This document shows positions 38,995 through 47,258 of a stretch of DNA of 64,000 bases, in pieces. Every line of letters starts with the position of its first letter. Position 1 is the stretch's first letter. The stretch is from Algoriphagus sanaruensis (lineage in GTDB: Bacteria > Bacteroidota > Bacteroidia > Cytophagales > Cyclobacteriaceae). The notes under the pieces were generated by a model. That model saw only the letters and a program-made list of their open reading frames with translations, made no database searches and was not told the DNA's origin. The position numbers and the translations under genes were made by a program. The stretch spans positions 1,240,001 through 1,304,000 of the forward strand of contig NZ_CP012836.1 of assembly GCF_001593605.1 (NCBI RefSeq), in the 5' to 3' direction.

Positions 38995-39042
38995 AAAAAA
39001 GAGACCTAAGATGCCCCTTTCAAAAAGGAGAATCTTAGGTCT
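38995..39042 (-). terminator. Terminator of mdh (minus strand)
   Basis: A perfect 11-bp stem (39002-39012 AGACCTAAGAT with 39032-39042), with a further inner stem (CCTTT/AAAGG) in the loop. On the minus strand a run of six T follows (38995-39000). It separates mdh from the large 895-residue gene. Confidence 0.88.
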
Positions 39043-39061
39043 ACCTGAAAAACGGAATGGA

Positions 39062-39997
39062 TTAGTTGCTCAACTTATCCAATACGTTCATCACTTCTTT
39101 CACGTGACCTCTTGAAGTTTCCAAAAGGGCTTTTTCTTCAGCATTGAGATCAAGTTCGATCACTTTTTCTACCCCGTTTTTACCCAAGATTACTGGAACA
39201 CCTAGGTAGCAATCATCGATTCCGTATTCTCCATCCAGCTTAATACAAACAGGGAATACTCTTCGTTGATTTTTGAGAATAGCTTCTACCATTTGTGCGG
39301 CTGCAGATCCTGGAGCATACCAAGCAGAAGTACCCATAAGTTTCACTAATTCCCCGCCACCAAATTTGGTGCGCTCGATGATGGCATCTAGCTTATCTTT
39401 TTCTACCAATTCAGTCACAGGAATACCTGCTACTGTTGTATATCTTGGAAGAGGAACCATAGTGTCACCATGACCGCCCATTAGGATAGCTTGGATTTCC
39501 TTGCCGGATACGTTAAGCTCGTCAGCCAAAAATGCTCTGTAACGCGCTGTATCTAGGATGCCTGCCATACCGATTACTTTGGTACGAGGAAGTCCTGAGG
39601 TCAAATGCGCCTGATAGGTCATTACGTCAAGTGGGTTAGACACGACGATGATGATGGCATTTGGAGAATATTTGATCACGTTTTCTGTTACAGATTTCAC
39701 GATACCTGCATTGGTTTCGATTAAGTCGTCACGTGTCATTCCAGGCTTACGTGGAAGACCTGAAGTAATTACAACTACGTCAGAATTAGCAGTTTTGCTG
39801 TAGTCATTGGTGCTACCTACAGTTTTGCTGTCGTATTGATTGATAGGGGCTTTTTGCCAAATGTCGAGGGCTTTGCCTTCAGCAACACCTTCTTTGATAT
39901 CAACTAAAACAATTTCTTCGGCGATCTCTCGGTAAGCTAATACGTCTGCACATGTTGCGCCTACGTTACCCGCACCGACTACGGTTACTTTGCTCAT
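39062..39997 (-). CDS. mdh: Malate dehydrogenase
   Basis: NAD-dependent oxidation of malate to oxaloacetate in the TCA cycle; cytosolic. The 311 residues have the Rossmann motif GAGNVGATCADV (8-19), substrate arginines R83 and R89 in SGLPRKPGMTRDD, N121, R152 and catalytic H176 in GGHGDTMVPL. R83 at the specificity position marks malate rather than lactate dehydrogenase. It is the lactate-dehydrogenase-like MDH type. It stands alone with its own promoter and terminator. Confidence 0.96.
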   Translation of the reverse strand: MSKVTVVGAGNVGATCADVLAYREIAEEIVLVDIKEGVAEGKALDIWQKAPINQYDSKTVGSTNDYSKTANSDVVVITSGLPRKPGMTRDDLIETNAGIVKSVTENVIKYSPNAIIIVVSNPLDVMTYQAHLTSGLPRTKVIGMAGILDTARYRAFLADELNVSGKEIQAILMGGHGDTMVPLPRYTTVAGIPVTELVEKDKLDAIIERTKFGGGELVKLMGTSAWYAPGSAAAQMVEAILKNQRRVFPVCIKLDGEYGIDDCYLGVPVILGKNGVEKVIELDLNAEEKALLETSRGHVKEVMNVLDKLSN

Positions 39998-40043
39998 GAT
40001 TTTTTGGATTTTAGGATAGATTTAACTGCCTTGAAAAGCGGCG

Positions 40044-40075
40044 CTAAGATATTAAACAACCGCTAGGAATCGAAA
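40044..40075 (-). promoter_or_regulatory. Candidate promoter of mdh (minus strand)
   Basis: On the minus strand TTTCG (40071-40075) is followed after 19 bases by TAtcTTAG (40044-40051), one base off the -7 consensus. The leader to the mdh ATG would be about 42 bases. Confidence 0.45.
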
Positions 40076-40141
40076 CCAGCGGTGGAATACTTTGTTTTTG
40101 TGGGTGGATTTTTATTGGAGAAAAACCAAGGTTTGATTCAC

Positions 40142-40657
40142 TTATTCAAACATTTGCCGCAAGCTGAAAAATCCAAATGACTCTCGATAGGATCTAAATA
40201 GTCGTTGATTGTTGGTGTTGTAATATTCCGCTAGTGAAGTCATCATTTTTGCCTTGATTTTTGGGTTGCTGTCAAAAATCTCCTGAATAGCAAAATGTGG
40301 AATTACAATCAGTTCAGCTTCATCCGAAGTGATAATAGCAGTATAGGTTCGCTTGGCGTTTTCCAACAAAGAATTTTCTCCAAATGCTTCTCCTCGGTTG
40401 ACTTCTAGGATCGTTTCAAAATTATCCCGGACGTCGATAGTTAGATTGACTTGCCCTTTTTTCAAAAGATAGAGGGCCTGACTTGGGTCTTTGGAAAAAA
40501 ACACCACTTCATCTCGAACATACTTTCGAACGTGCATAGCAGGTAAAAAATTAGCCAATTCCTTCATTCGGAGGCGTTCAAAAAATTTGATCCCTTGAAG
40601 AAAATCAAACATTTTGATTTCCTCTGGCTCATACGTTTTGGAAAAAGGGTTTCGCAT
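40142..40657 (-). CDS. Cyclic-nucleotide-binding-domain protein
   Basis: A 171-residue cytosolic protein made of one cNMP-binding domain. The phosphate-binding cassette is visible in GEAFGENSLLENAKRTYTA with the arginine, and the beta-roll before it (VVFFSKDPSQALYLLKKGQV). No helix-turn-helix or enzyme domain follows; the last part is a short helical tail. A regulatory partner role is likely but unknown. It starts 3 bases after the tilS stop on the same strand, so the two form an operon. Confidence 0.88.
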   Translation of the reverse strand: MRNPFSKTYEPEEIKMFDFLQGIKFFERLRMKELANFLPAMHVRKYVRDEVVFFSKDPSQALYLLKKGQVNLTIDVRDNFETILEVNRGEAFGENSLLENAKRTYTAIITSDEAELIVIPHFAIQEIFDSNPKIKAKMMTSLAEYYNTNNQRLFRSYRESFGFFSLRQMFE

Positions 40658-40660
40658 GGA

Positions 40661-41983
40661 TTAGGATTTTTTGAAATGTAAACAAATTCGGGTAGAAGGG
40701 GAACACTTAGCCCAATCAGCGATCCGATGACCGATGATCCAGGCTATTTTCCCACCTGATTCCAGTACTTTTATCCGCCGTTTTTGGATCAAGGGGATTT
40801 TCTGGTCAATGAGAAAGTCAGATATTTTTTTGGACGAATTCATCCCCAAAGGAATAAATCGATCTCCTTCTTCCCAGCCTCGAATGGTCATTGGAAAAGT
40901 GAGGTGCTCTAGGTCTAGGAGGGCATTCGTAGGTTTGGGATCAATAATTCCATTCCAGTTCTCCTCAGAAATTTGCCACTCATTTCCATGGATTAGGATT
41001 GAGTTGATTCCTCTCTCCAAAGTGATAGGTTCAAAATGGTCAACTATGGGTCCAAGAATTAGCTTTTCTCGATCTATGACAAGTTCAAAATTCTTACTGT
41101 AGAAAACTGCTCCGGTCTGAAAATGGCTCAAATTTGAAGCAATCTCTTGGGTTTGGTCTGGCTGAAACCCATAGCTTCTCAACCAAAAATAGAGCAATGA
41201 TGCCGCTCCGGGTTGATTTTTTAATGACTGAATTTCTACTTCAGAAAACTCTCCCTGCTCCCGAATCGAATCTTTTTTCCATTTTTCAACCAAATCAAAA
41301 AACAACTTTCCAGTGTCCTTCAGTCTGGATAGGCTAGTAAGAAGGTTTTTTCGAGCATCCGGCTCCACGGAAAGTAAGGTTGGTATGACCTGATGACGAA
41401 GTCGATTACGCTTGTATTTGTCGCTTGAATTTGAGCTGTCTTCTCTCCATGAAATGGTGTTTTCTAGGAGGTAATTTGAGATTTCTTCCTTGGCAAATGG
41501 TAATAATGGACGGATTAAATGGCCCTTTTTATCTGCCATCCCGTATAGCCCCTCTATCCCGGTGCCTCTTAGAAGATTGAGTAAAATTGTTTCAATCTGA
41601 TCGTCTTCATGATGAGCCAGAATGATTCCCGTGAGATTTCTTTCGGACCGGGTTTTTTCAAAAAAATCATAGCGGATTTCGCGTGCGGCCATTTGGATAG
41701 AAATGCCCTTAGAATCGGCTAATTCCTGAGTGTTAGGGTGTAGAAGATGAATCTCGACCCGGTGATCGTTTGCCCATTTCTTGGCAAATTCTTCATCTAA
41801 ATCACTTTCTGTTCCTCTCAATCCAAAATTTACATGTGCCAGCTCAAAAGGAACTTTGGCTCGGTTGAGCAAGCTGGCCAAACAGACACTGTCCTGTCCC
41901 CCACTAAACGCAAGCAAGTAAGTGGAATTTCCAGAGGTGTCTAGCAGTGTGGAAATATGAGTTAAAAAACGTTCAAGCATCAA
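40661..41983 (-). CDS. tilS: tRNA(Ile)-lysidine synthase
   Basis: Converts cytidine 34 of the AUA-reading tRNA(Ile) to lysidine with ATP and lysine, so the tRNA reads AUA. The 440 residues have the PP-loop SGGQDS (27-32) at the start, the family segment LAHHEDDQIETILLNLLRGT, and a C-terminal substrate-binding domain (SNSSDKYKRNRLRHQVIPTL, then GWEEGDRFIPLGM). Two ATGs (41983 and 41980) are possible; a -7 element lies directly upstream, so the message may be leaderless. The cNMP-binding gene follows. Confidence 0.94.
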   Translation of the reverse strand: MMLERFLTHISTLLDTSGNSTYLLAFSGGQDSVCLASLLNRAKVPFELAHVNFGLRGTESDLDEEFAKKWANDHRVEIHLLHPNTQELADSKGISIQMAAREIRYDFFEKTRSERNLTGIILAHHEDDQIETILLNLLRGTGIEGLYGMADKKGHLIRPLLPFAKEEISNYLLENTISWREDSSNSSDKYKRNRLRHQVIPTLLSVEPDARKNLLTSLSRLKDTGKLFFDLVEKWKKDSIREQGEFSEVEIQSLKNQPGAASLLYFWLRSYGFQPDQTQEIASNLSHFQTGAVFYSKNFELVIDREKLILGPIVDHFEPITLERGINSILIHGNEWQISEENWNGIIDPKPTNALLDLEHLTFPMTIRGWEEGDRFIPLGMNSSKKISDFLIDQKIPLIQKRRIKVLESGGKIAWIIGHRIADWAKCSPSTRICLHFKKS

Positions 41984-41984
41984 T

Positions 41985-42017
41985 CAAAATTAGGGTTTTT
42001 CCGTATTCTAGCTCCAA
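41985..42017 (-). promoter_or_regulatory. Promoter of tilS (minus strand)
   Basis: On the minus strand TAatTTTG (41985-41992) matches the -7 consensus, with a TTG (42015-42017) 22 bases upstream. The expected RNA start falls at or inside the first codons of tilS. Confidence 0.55.
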
Positions 42018-42093
42018 GAATTAAAAGAGCTTGAATTATGCCGGAGTGAAAAAATCTTGGTTCGACACTTATGTTGATAGATTATTAGTCCCA

Positions 42094-42126
42094 TTTGCCG
42101 CTATTTAGTTCATTCTCCTAATTTTG
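42094..42126 (+). promoter_or_regulatory. Promoter of the OstA-like gene
   Basis: TTTG (42094-42097), a 21-base spacer and TAatTTTG (42119-42126). Predicted leader is about 15 bases. It diverges from the tilS promoter. Confidence 0.7.
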
Positions 42127-42145
42127 CTTCCTCAAAAATCTCCAA

Positions 42146-43825
42146 ATGTCGAATTTCGCTCAACCAAAACATGTGCTTCTATACCTGATTTTAATTTGGA
42201 CAGGAGTAGGTGCCCATGGGCAGCAAAGTTCGACTTTGGAAATCACGCAGGCTGATGAGCTTCTTGGGGCTGGGAATTTTCAACGGTTGATTGGAAATGT
42301 AAGAATGTCCCATCAAAGCTCCCTGATCTACTGCGACTCTGCGCACTTTTATCAAGACATCAATCAAGCAAAGCTTTTTGGTCGTGTGCGAATAGAGGAT
42401 AAGGTAGATCCAATTACTACCAAAAGCACCTATGCTGAATACGACGGCAACACCAAAATTGCCAAATTGAGAAATAAGGTCGTGTTCACAAATCAAGAGA
42501 CCACGCTCTACACTGACTACCTAGATTATAACCGGGAGCTCAATACTGCAACTTATTTTAATCGTGGAAAAGTGGTGGACTCAACCAATGTTCTCACCAG
42601 TGAGCGAGGACTTTATGAGATCAATTTGGAGAAAATCACTTTTCAGAAAAATGTGGAGTTGGTCAATCCGGATTATACTTTGAAAACCAATAATCTTATT
42701 TATCTCACCATTCCAAAAACTGCCGAAACAACTGGGCTTACCAATATCATTTCCACTGAAGGGTACACCTTAGACGCGCAGAAAGGAAGCTGGTACAATA
42801 CCCAAGCAAAGCAGTTTAGATTTTTTGATGGGATTGTTGAAAATGAGGAGACGCGAGTCAAGGCGGAGGAACTTTATTACGAAGAAACCACCGGCTATTA
42901 CGAGGGGAAAGAGGATGTCCGGGTTCTGAATAAAGAGCGCAATGTGGAGGTTTTTGGTGATGTGGGGCAGTATTGGGAAGATAGAAAATATAGTTTGGTC
43001 CATGGAAAAGCCTTGGTGAGAAGGTACTTTGAAAAGGATACCCTTTTTATGATTGCCGATACACTTATTTCTCAAGATAGCGAGGCTGATACTGCTAAGT
43101 ATCTACAAGCATTTCATTCAATTAAGCTTGTCAAGGCAGGTCTTGGAGGAATAGCGGATTCCCTATTTTATAATTACTCTGATTCCTCCATTCATTTGTT
43201 TCAAGACCCCGTTTTATGGAATGAGAAAAGTCAGATTGTAGCGGATAGCATGGTTTTTTACATAGCAAATGAGACCTTAGATCATGTCTTGATGAAAAAC
43301 AAAGCCTTCGCAATTTTGACGGACACCTTGTTGAACTACAACCAAATGAAAGGTCGAAAAATGACCGCCTATTTTGCAGATGGGAAGATCAGTCGACTCG
43401 ATATTGATGGGAATGGAGAGTCTCTTTACTTTGCTTTGGAGGGGGACACCTTAACCCAAGGGATCAATCGGATTCTAAGTGCCACGATCAAACTTGACTT
43501 TATAAATGGTTCTGTAACTCGAGCAAAATTTGAGATTCGACCAGACGGAAAGTTTTTGCCCGTCCAAAACTTGACGGAGGAAGTTTCTCAATTGGACGGA
43601 TTTTCGTGGAGAATAGAAGAGAAACCCACCATGAAGACCATTTCGGAATGGAGGGCAGTTCAAGAAATTGACCTGAATGCGAAAAATTTGTTCAACGAAC
43701 CTATTCTAGAAATTATCCTTCCCACGGAGGAAGAAATTCAAAAAGAGGTCATGAAAAGGTCGATGAAGCCTGAAAAAAGGCCGGTCGTCAAAACGCTAAA
43801 AACAGATTTAAAAAACGAACAGTAG
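42146..43825 (+). CDS. OstA/LptA-like exported protein
   Basis: A 559-residue protein with a signal peptide (cut near GAHGQQ) and an extended run of OstA-like beta segments from about residue 30 to 300 (LEITQADELLGAGNFQRLIG, YAEYDGNTKIAKLRNKVVFT, YETTGYYEGKEDVRVLNK). The OstA/LptA fold carries lipopolysaccharide between membranes, so an LPS-transport role is plausible, but this is a long Bacteroidota-specific relative and not LptA itself. It has its own promoter; the C-terminus is basic and low in order. Confidence 0.85.
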   Translation: MSNFAQPKHVLLYLILIWTGVGAHGQQSSTLEITQADELLGAGNFQRLIGNVRMSHQSSLIYCDSAHFYQDINQAKLFGRVRIEDKVDPITTKSTYAEYDGNTKIAKLRNKVVFTNQETTLYTDYLDYNRELNTATYFNRGKVVDSTNVLTSERGLYEINLEKITFQKNVELVNPDYTLKTNNLIYLTIPKTAETTGLTNIISTEGYTLDAQKGSWYNTQAKQFRFFDGIVENEETRVKAEELYYEETTGYYEGKEDVRVLNKERNVEVFGDVGQYWEDRKYSLVHGKALVRRYFEKDTLFMIADTLISQDSEADTAKYLQAFHSIKLVKAGLGGIADSLFYNYSDSSIHLFQDPVLWNEKSQIVADSMVFYIANETLDHVLMKNKAFAILTDTLLNYNQMKGRKMTAYFADGKISRLDIDGNGESLYFALEGDTLTQGINRILSATIKLDFINGSVTRAKFEIRPDGKFLPVQNLTEEVSQLDGFSWRIEEKPTMKTISEWRAVQEIDLNAKNLFNEPILEIILPTEEEIQKEVMKRSMKPEKRPVVKTLKTDLKNEQ

Positions 43826-43847
43826 GCAATTCATTTTTTTCCGAAAA

Positions 43848-43875
43848 GGTTAACATGAATTAACCGGATTTTTTT
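43848..43875 (+). terminator. Weak terminator-like hairpin after the OstA-like gene
   Basis: GGTTAA (43848-43853) pairs with TTAACC (43860-43865), with a 6-base loop; seven T follow after GGA. The stem is short and AT-rich. Confidence 0.5.
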
Positions 43876-43958
43876 ACTTAAAAATGACCGAAACGGTAAA
43901 TTTGTCCGTATATTTTATTCCGAAGGAAAAAATCTCGGCATATCGAAAAAACTTCTAC

Positions 43959-44669
43959 ATGAATCTTTTCTCAAAAATACTGATTGGGCTGATGCTAATG
44001 CTTCCGGTAATTGCCGGTGCGCAGCAGGTTCGGGTATTAAGTGAGACGGTAGATTTTCAAGGTGAGATTGGATCAAATCAGCGTAAGACGGTCATTCTTC
44101 AAAATGAATCCAATCAGCCTAAAGTTTTTTTGTTGAAAGCGCTACGAGGAAATGTAGGTTCTTCTCAGAAAGTGAAAATTTGTTTGGGTGAACAATGTTT
44201 TGACCCTAAAAAAGACCTCGCCAAAATTTTGATTGAGCTCGACCCCTGGCAGATTTACACTGATTTGTATTTGGAGTTTGAGATGGGAATTGTCGAAACC
44301 CGAGGAAGTTTTGAACTTTTGTTTTCCAGCCCTCAAAATATCAGGGAAAATTTTGTCGTTGAAGCTCGATATGAGGTCAAATCAGATCGGGTAGCCGATT
44401 TTCAACATAAGGATATCGCTCTAAGTGAAATTTATCCAAATCCCAGTAACCGGATTGCACAGTTGGATTATGAGTTAATTAATCCAAAAGCGAAAGCTAA
44501 AATTGCCATTAATAGCTTTATTGGTAATCCAGTTGCAGAATATGAATTAGATCCAAGTAGATCCTCATTGGTTATCAATGTGTCGGATTTTCAGCCTGGG
44601 GTTTATTTCTACACGCTTTTTGTCGACAATAAAAATGTTGTCACCAAAAAGCTTCAGGTCAAAAAGTAG
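43959..44669 (+). CDS. Small secreted protein with type IX secretion C-terminal signal
   Basis: A 236-residue protein. A signal peptide (MNLFSKILIGLMLMLPVIAG, cut near AQQ) and a C-terminal T9SS type A sorting domain of about 80 residues (LSEIYPNPSNRIAQLDYELI to FYTLFVDNKNVVTKKLQVKK) are clear. The middle part (40-150) is a beta-rich domain with one Cys pair (KICLGEQCFD). I place the start at ATG 43959; an earlier in-frame ATG at 43884 would add 25 residues ahead of the signal. It lies between the OstA-like gene and bamD. Cargo function unknown. Confidence 0.85.
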   Translation: MNLFSKILIGLMLMLPVIAGAQQVRVLSETVDFQGEIGSNQRKTVILQNESNQPKVFLLKALRGNVGSSQKVKICLGEQCFDPKKDLAKILIELDPWQIYTDLYLEFEMGIVETRGSFELLFSSPQNIRENFVVEARYEVKSDRVADFQHKDIALSEIYPNPSNRIAQLDYELINPKAKAKIAINSFIGNPVAEYELDPSRSSLVINVSDFQPGVYFYTLFVDNKNVVTKKLQVKK

Positions 44670-44695
44670 TCGCCTGTTTCCCTTTCCGTTAACCT

Positions 44696-44726
44696 TTTGA
44701 ATCAGAATAATTATCCCGTATATTTG
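44696..44726 (+). promoter_or_regulatory. Promoter of bamD operon
   Basis: TTTG (44696-44699), a 19-base spacer and TAtaTTTG (44719-44726): a near-perfect Bacteroidota promoter. The predicted RNA start (near 44731) leaves about 7 bases before the bamD ATG. Confidence 0.8.
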
Positions 44727-44737
44727 CGGTCTTGAAA

Positions 44738-45619
44738 ATGTACATGCGCGCCAATTTCTTCATTTCCTTTGCTTTACTTCTTTTGATTTCATCCTGTGGT
44801 CCTTTTGCCAAACTGGAAAAAAGTACCAATTGGGAGGAGCTTTACAATGGGGCTAACAAGTATTACCAAGAAGGAGAATATGGAAAAGCCATCATTTTGT
44901 ATGAAAAGGTTTTGCCGATCATTAAGGGTTCTGAGAAGGCTGAACTAGCAGAGTATAATTATGCTAACTGCCATTTCAAAACCAAGAGATACATCGAGGC
45001 GGCTGGCTATTTCAATACATTTTACAGAACCTACAGCAGAAGTCCATTGGCTGAAGAGGCATTGTTTATGAATGCATATTCACTCTACTTGGATGCTCCA
45101 GATTACAACCTAGATCAAAAAAGCAGTCAAGAAGCAGTCACTGCGATTCAGCAGTTTATTACGCGCTTCCCATCCTCGGCTAGCTACGAGCGAGCTTTGG
45201 AAATGCTGAAAGATTTGGAGGGTAGATTTGAACAAAAGGCATTTGCTGAGGCAGAAATGTACTATCGATTGAAAGATGGTCTTTTCCCTGGGGACTTCTA
45301 CCGAGCTTGCATTATCAATTTCCAGAATTTTGCCAAGGATTATCCAGAAAGCAAGCATAATGAGGAATTGGCATATAAGCTTGTGGAAGTAGGATACGGC
45401 TACGCAAAGAATAGTGCTTTTGATAAGAAAGAGGAACGCTTAAATGATGCGCTTAAATTTGCATCTACGTTTTACAGAAAATATCCAAATAGTGCTTTTA
45501 TCGCGGAAGTGAAAAAATTTGAGGATGAAACCAAAGAGGAATTGGATTCTCATCTCAAACTCAAAAAACAAACTGCGGAAAATCAGACCACCGCTGAAAA
45601 AAACGAGTCTGAAAATTAA
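44738..45619 (+). CDS. bamD: Outer-membrane assembly lipoprotein BamD
   Basis: Lipoprotein of the BAM complex that inserts beta-barrels. A lipobox LLLISSC (C20) is followed by tetratricopeptide-type helices: YNGANKYYQEGEYGKAIILY, YNYANCHFKTKRYIEAAGYF, EALFMNAYSLYLDAPDYNLD, ACIINFQNFAKDYPESKHNE and ALKFASTFYRKYPNSAFI. The end is acidic and low in order. I use ATG 44738; ATG 44744 is possible. It leads a unit with rpoZ (26 bases later) and coaBC, a known Bacteroidota order. Confidence 0.93.
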   Translation: MYMRANFFISFALLLLISSCGPFAKLEKSTNWEELYNGANKYYQEGEYGKAIILYEKVLPIIKGSEKAELAEYNYANCHFKTKRYIEAAGYFNTFYRTYSRSPLAEEALFMNAYSLYLDAPDYNLDQKSSQEAVTAIQQFITRFPSSASYERALEMLKDLEGRFEQKAFAEAEMYYRLKDGLFPGDFYRACIINFQNFAKDYPESKHNEELAYKLVEVGYGYAKNSAFDKKEERLNDALKFASTFYRKYPNSAFIAEVKKFEDETKEELDSHLKLKKQTAENQTTAEKNESEN

Positions 45620-45645
45620 TCTCGAAAAACATAACTATCTTCTAT

Positions 45646-45960
45646 ATGGCAGTCAATCCATCCATCGTTACCCGTGACTTAGATAAGATTTCCGAAACAA
45701 CCGGTAATGTCTATGAGTCCATCCATATCGTGGGACAGCGAGCAAAACAAATCTCTTCAAACTTGAAAGAAGAGCTTAATAACAAGCTTTCTGAGTTTGC
45801 TTCATCCGTGGACAATTTGGAAGAAGTATTTGAAAACAAGGAGCAAATTGAAATCTCCAAGTTTTACGAGCGTATGCCAAAACCTTCTACTCTTGCAATG
45901 GAAGAGTTTATTGAAGGAAAGGTGTATCACAGATACCCTGACCAAGAGGAAGGAGAATAA
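45646..45960 (+). CDS. rpoZ: RNA polymerase omega subunit (Rpb6-type)
   Basis: A 104-residue protein of the Bacteroidota Rpb6/omega type. The conserved region is SIVTRDLDKISETTGNVYES, then VGQRAKQISSNLKEELNNK; the acidic C-terminal part ends in HRYPDQEEGE. Omega helps beta' folding and assembly. It sits between bamD and coaBC, with 6 bases to coaBC, its usual place in this phylum. Confidence 0.88.
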   Translation: MAVNPSIVTRDLDKISETTGNVYESIHIVGQRAKQISSNLKEELNNKLSEFASSVDNLEEVFENKEQIEISKFYERMPKPSTLAMEEFIEGKVYHRYPDQEEGE

Positions 45961-45966
45961 GAGTTC

Positions 45967-47157
45967 ATGAGTCTTTCAGGCAAGCGGATACTTTTAGGAG
46001 TAACAGGTAGCATTGCTGCCTACAAGTCTGCTTTGCTTGTACGATTATTAATTAAAGCTGGAGCAGAAGTACAAGTAATCATGAGTACTTCTGCTCTTGA
46101 TTTTATTACCCCTCTCACTTTAGCAACCCTGTCCAAACGGCCAGTGCTATCTCAGTTTTGGGAGAAGGAAACTGGTGAATGGTCCAATCATGTAGAACTC
46201 GGGCTTTGGGCTGATCTTTTTGTAATTGCTCCTTTGAGTGCCAATACCTTGGGTAAAATGGCGAATGGCATTTGCGATAACTTACTTTTAGCTACCTATC
46301 TATCCGCCCGGTGCCCTGTGATGGTTTGCCCTGCGATGGATTTGGATATGTATCAACATCCGGCCGTAAAAACTAATTTGAATCGTTTGATTTCGTTTGG
46401 GAATAGCGTGCTAGAAGCCACTTCTGGTGAACTTGCAAGCGGCTTGGTAGGACAAGGTAGAATGGCTGAACCGCAAAGCATTTGCCAAGAAATTGAATTT
46501 TTTTTCAACAGAAAGAAGGATTTTCTTGGTAAAAGAGTCCTGATCACTTTAGGGCCAACGCAAGAAAATATTGACCCCGTCCGGTTTATAAGTAATCATT
46601 CAAGCGGGAAAATGGGTTTTGAAATTGCGAAGGCATTTCAACATGCAGGAGCAATTGTATCTGTAGTAGCTGGACCTGTACACCTTGATCTTTCCCAATT
46701 CACAACGCATCGGGTTACTTCTGCCAACGAAATGTTTGAAGTAGCAAATCGCCTTCATAGCGAACAAGATATCTGTGTTTTTGCAGCCGCTGTAGCGGAT
46801 TATGCCCCTTCCGAAATTGCAAAAGAGAAAATAAAGAAATTGGATTCTGAGGCCGTAATTCACCTGAAGAAGAATCCTGATATTGCCCTAGAACTAGGGC
46901 GAAAAAAGAAACCGAACCAGCTACATATCGGGTTTGCCTTAGAAACTGAGCAAGAAGAAAGGTATGCCTTGGAAAAGCTCCATAAGAAAAACTTAGACTG
47001 GATCGTTTTAAATTCAGCTAGAGATGAAGGGGCGGGATTTAAGGTAGATACCAATAAAGTGAGTATTTTCCATTCTTCTGGGAGGGTGACCCATTCGGCT
47101 GTTATTCCAAAATCCGAGGTTGCTCAATTGATCCTAAATGAGATCAAACTCGGATAA
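45967..47157 (+). CDS. coaBC: Bifunctional phosphopantothenoylcysteine decarboxylase / phosphopantothenate-cysteine ligase
   Basis: Catalyses two steps of coenzyme A synthesis. The N-terminal CoaC half holds GKRILLGVTGSIAAYKSALL, the catalytic histidine in NHVELGLWADLFVIAPLS, and VCPAMDLDMYQHP (a PAMDxxM variant of the usual motif). The C-terminal CoaB half starts near GKRVLITLGPTQENIDPVRF and has ISNHSSGKMGFEIAKAFQHA and the KKNPDIALEL segment. Length 396 is typical of the fused enzyme. Confidence 0.96.
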   Translation: MSLSGKRILLGVTGSIAAYKSALLVRLLIKAGAEVQVIMSTSALDFITPLTLATLSKRPVLSQFWEKETGEWSNHVELGLWADLFVIAPLSANTLGKMANGICDNLLLATYLSARCPVMVCPAMDLDMYQHPAVKTNLNRLISFGNSVLEATSGELASGLVGQGRMAEPQSICQEIEFFFNRKKDFLGKRVLITLGPTQENIDPVRFISNHSSGKMGFEIAKAFQHAGAIVSVVAGPVHLDLSQFTTHRVTSANEMFEVANRLHSEQDICVFAAAVADYAPSEIAKEKIKKLDSEAVIHLKKNPDIALELGRKKKPNQLHIGFALETEQEERYALEKLHKKNLDWIVLNSARDEGAGFKVDTNKVSIFHSSGRVTHSAVIPKSEVAQLILNEIKLG

Positions 47158-47258
47158 TCAGGCTTCCTTAATCCAGAATTTTTCTATTTTTAGCATCCTT
47201 GAAATCTTAATCAGTTGATGATAAATTGATTTCTAAAACCTCAGTCTAATTTGAACAT

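Noticed and set aside
43884..43958. An earlier ATG for the T9SS cargo gene, and the ACCG-AAA-CGGT repeat at 43887-43897 as an operator
   Set aside because: The earlier start would put 25 residues before the signal peptide. The repeat is short and has no second copy nearby, so I do not report it as a site.
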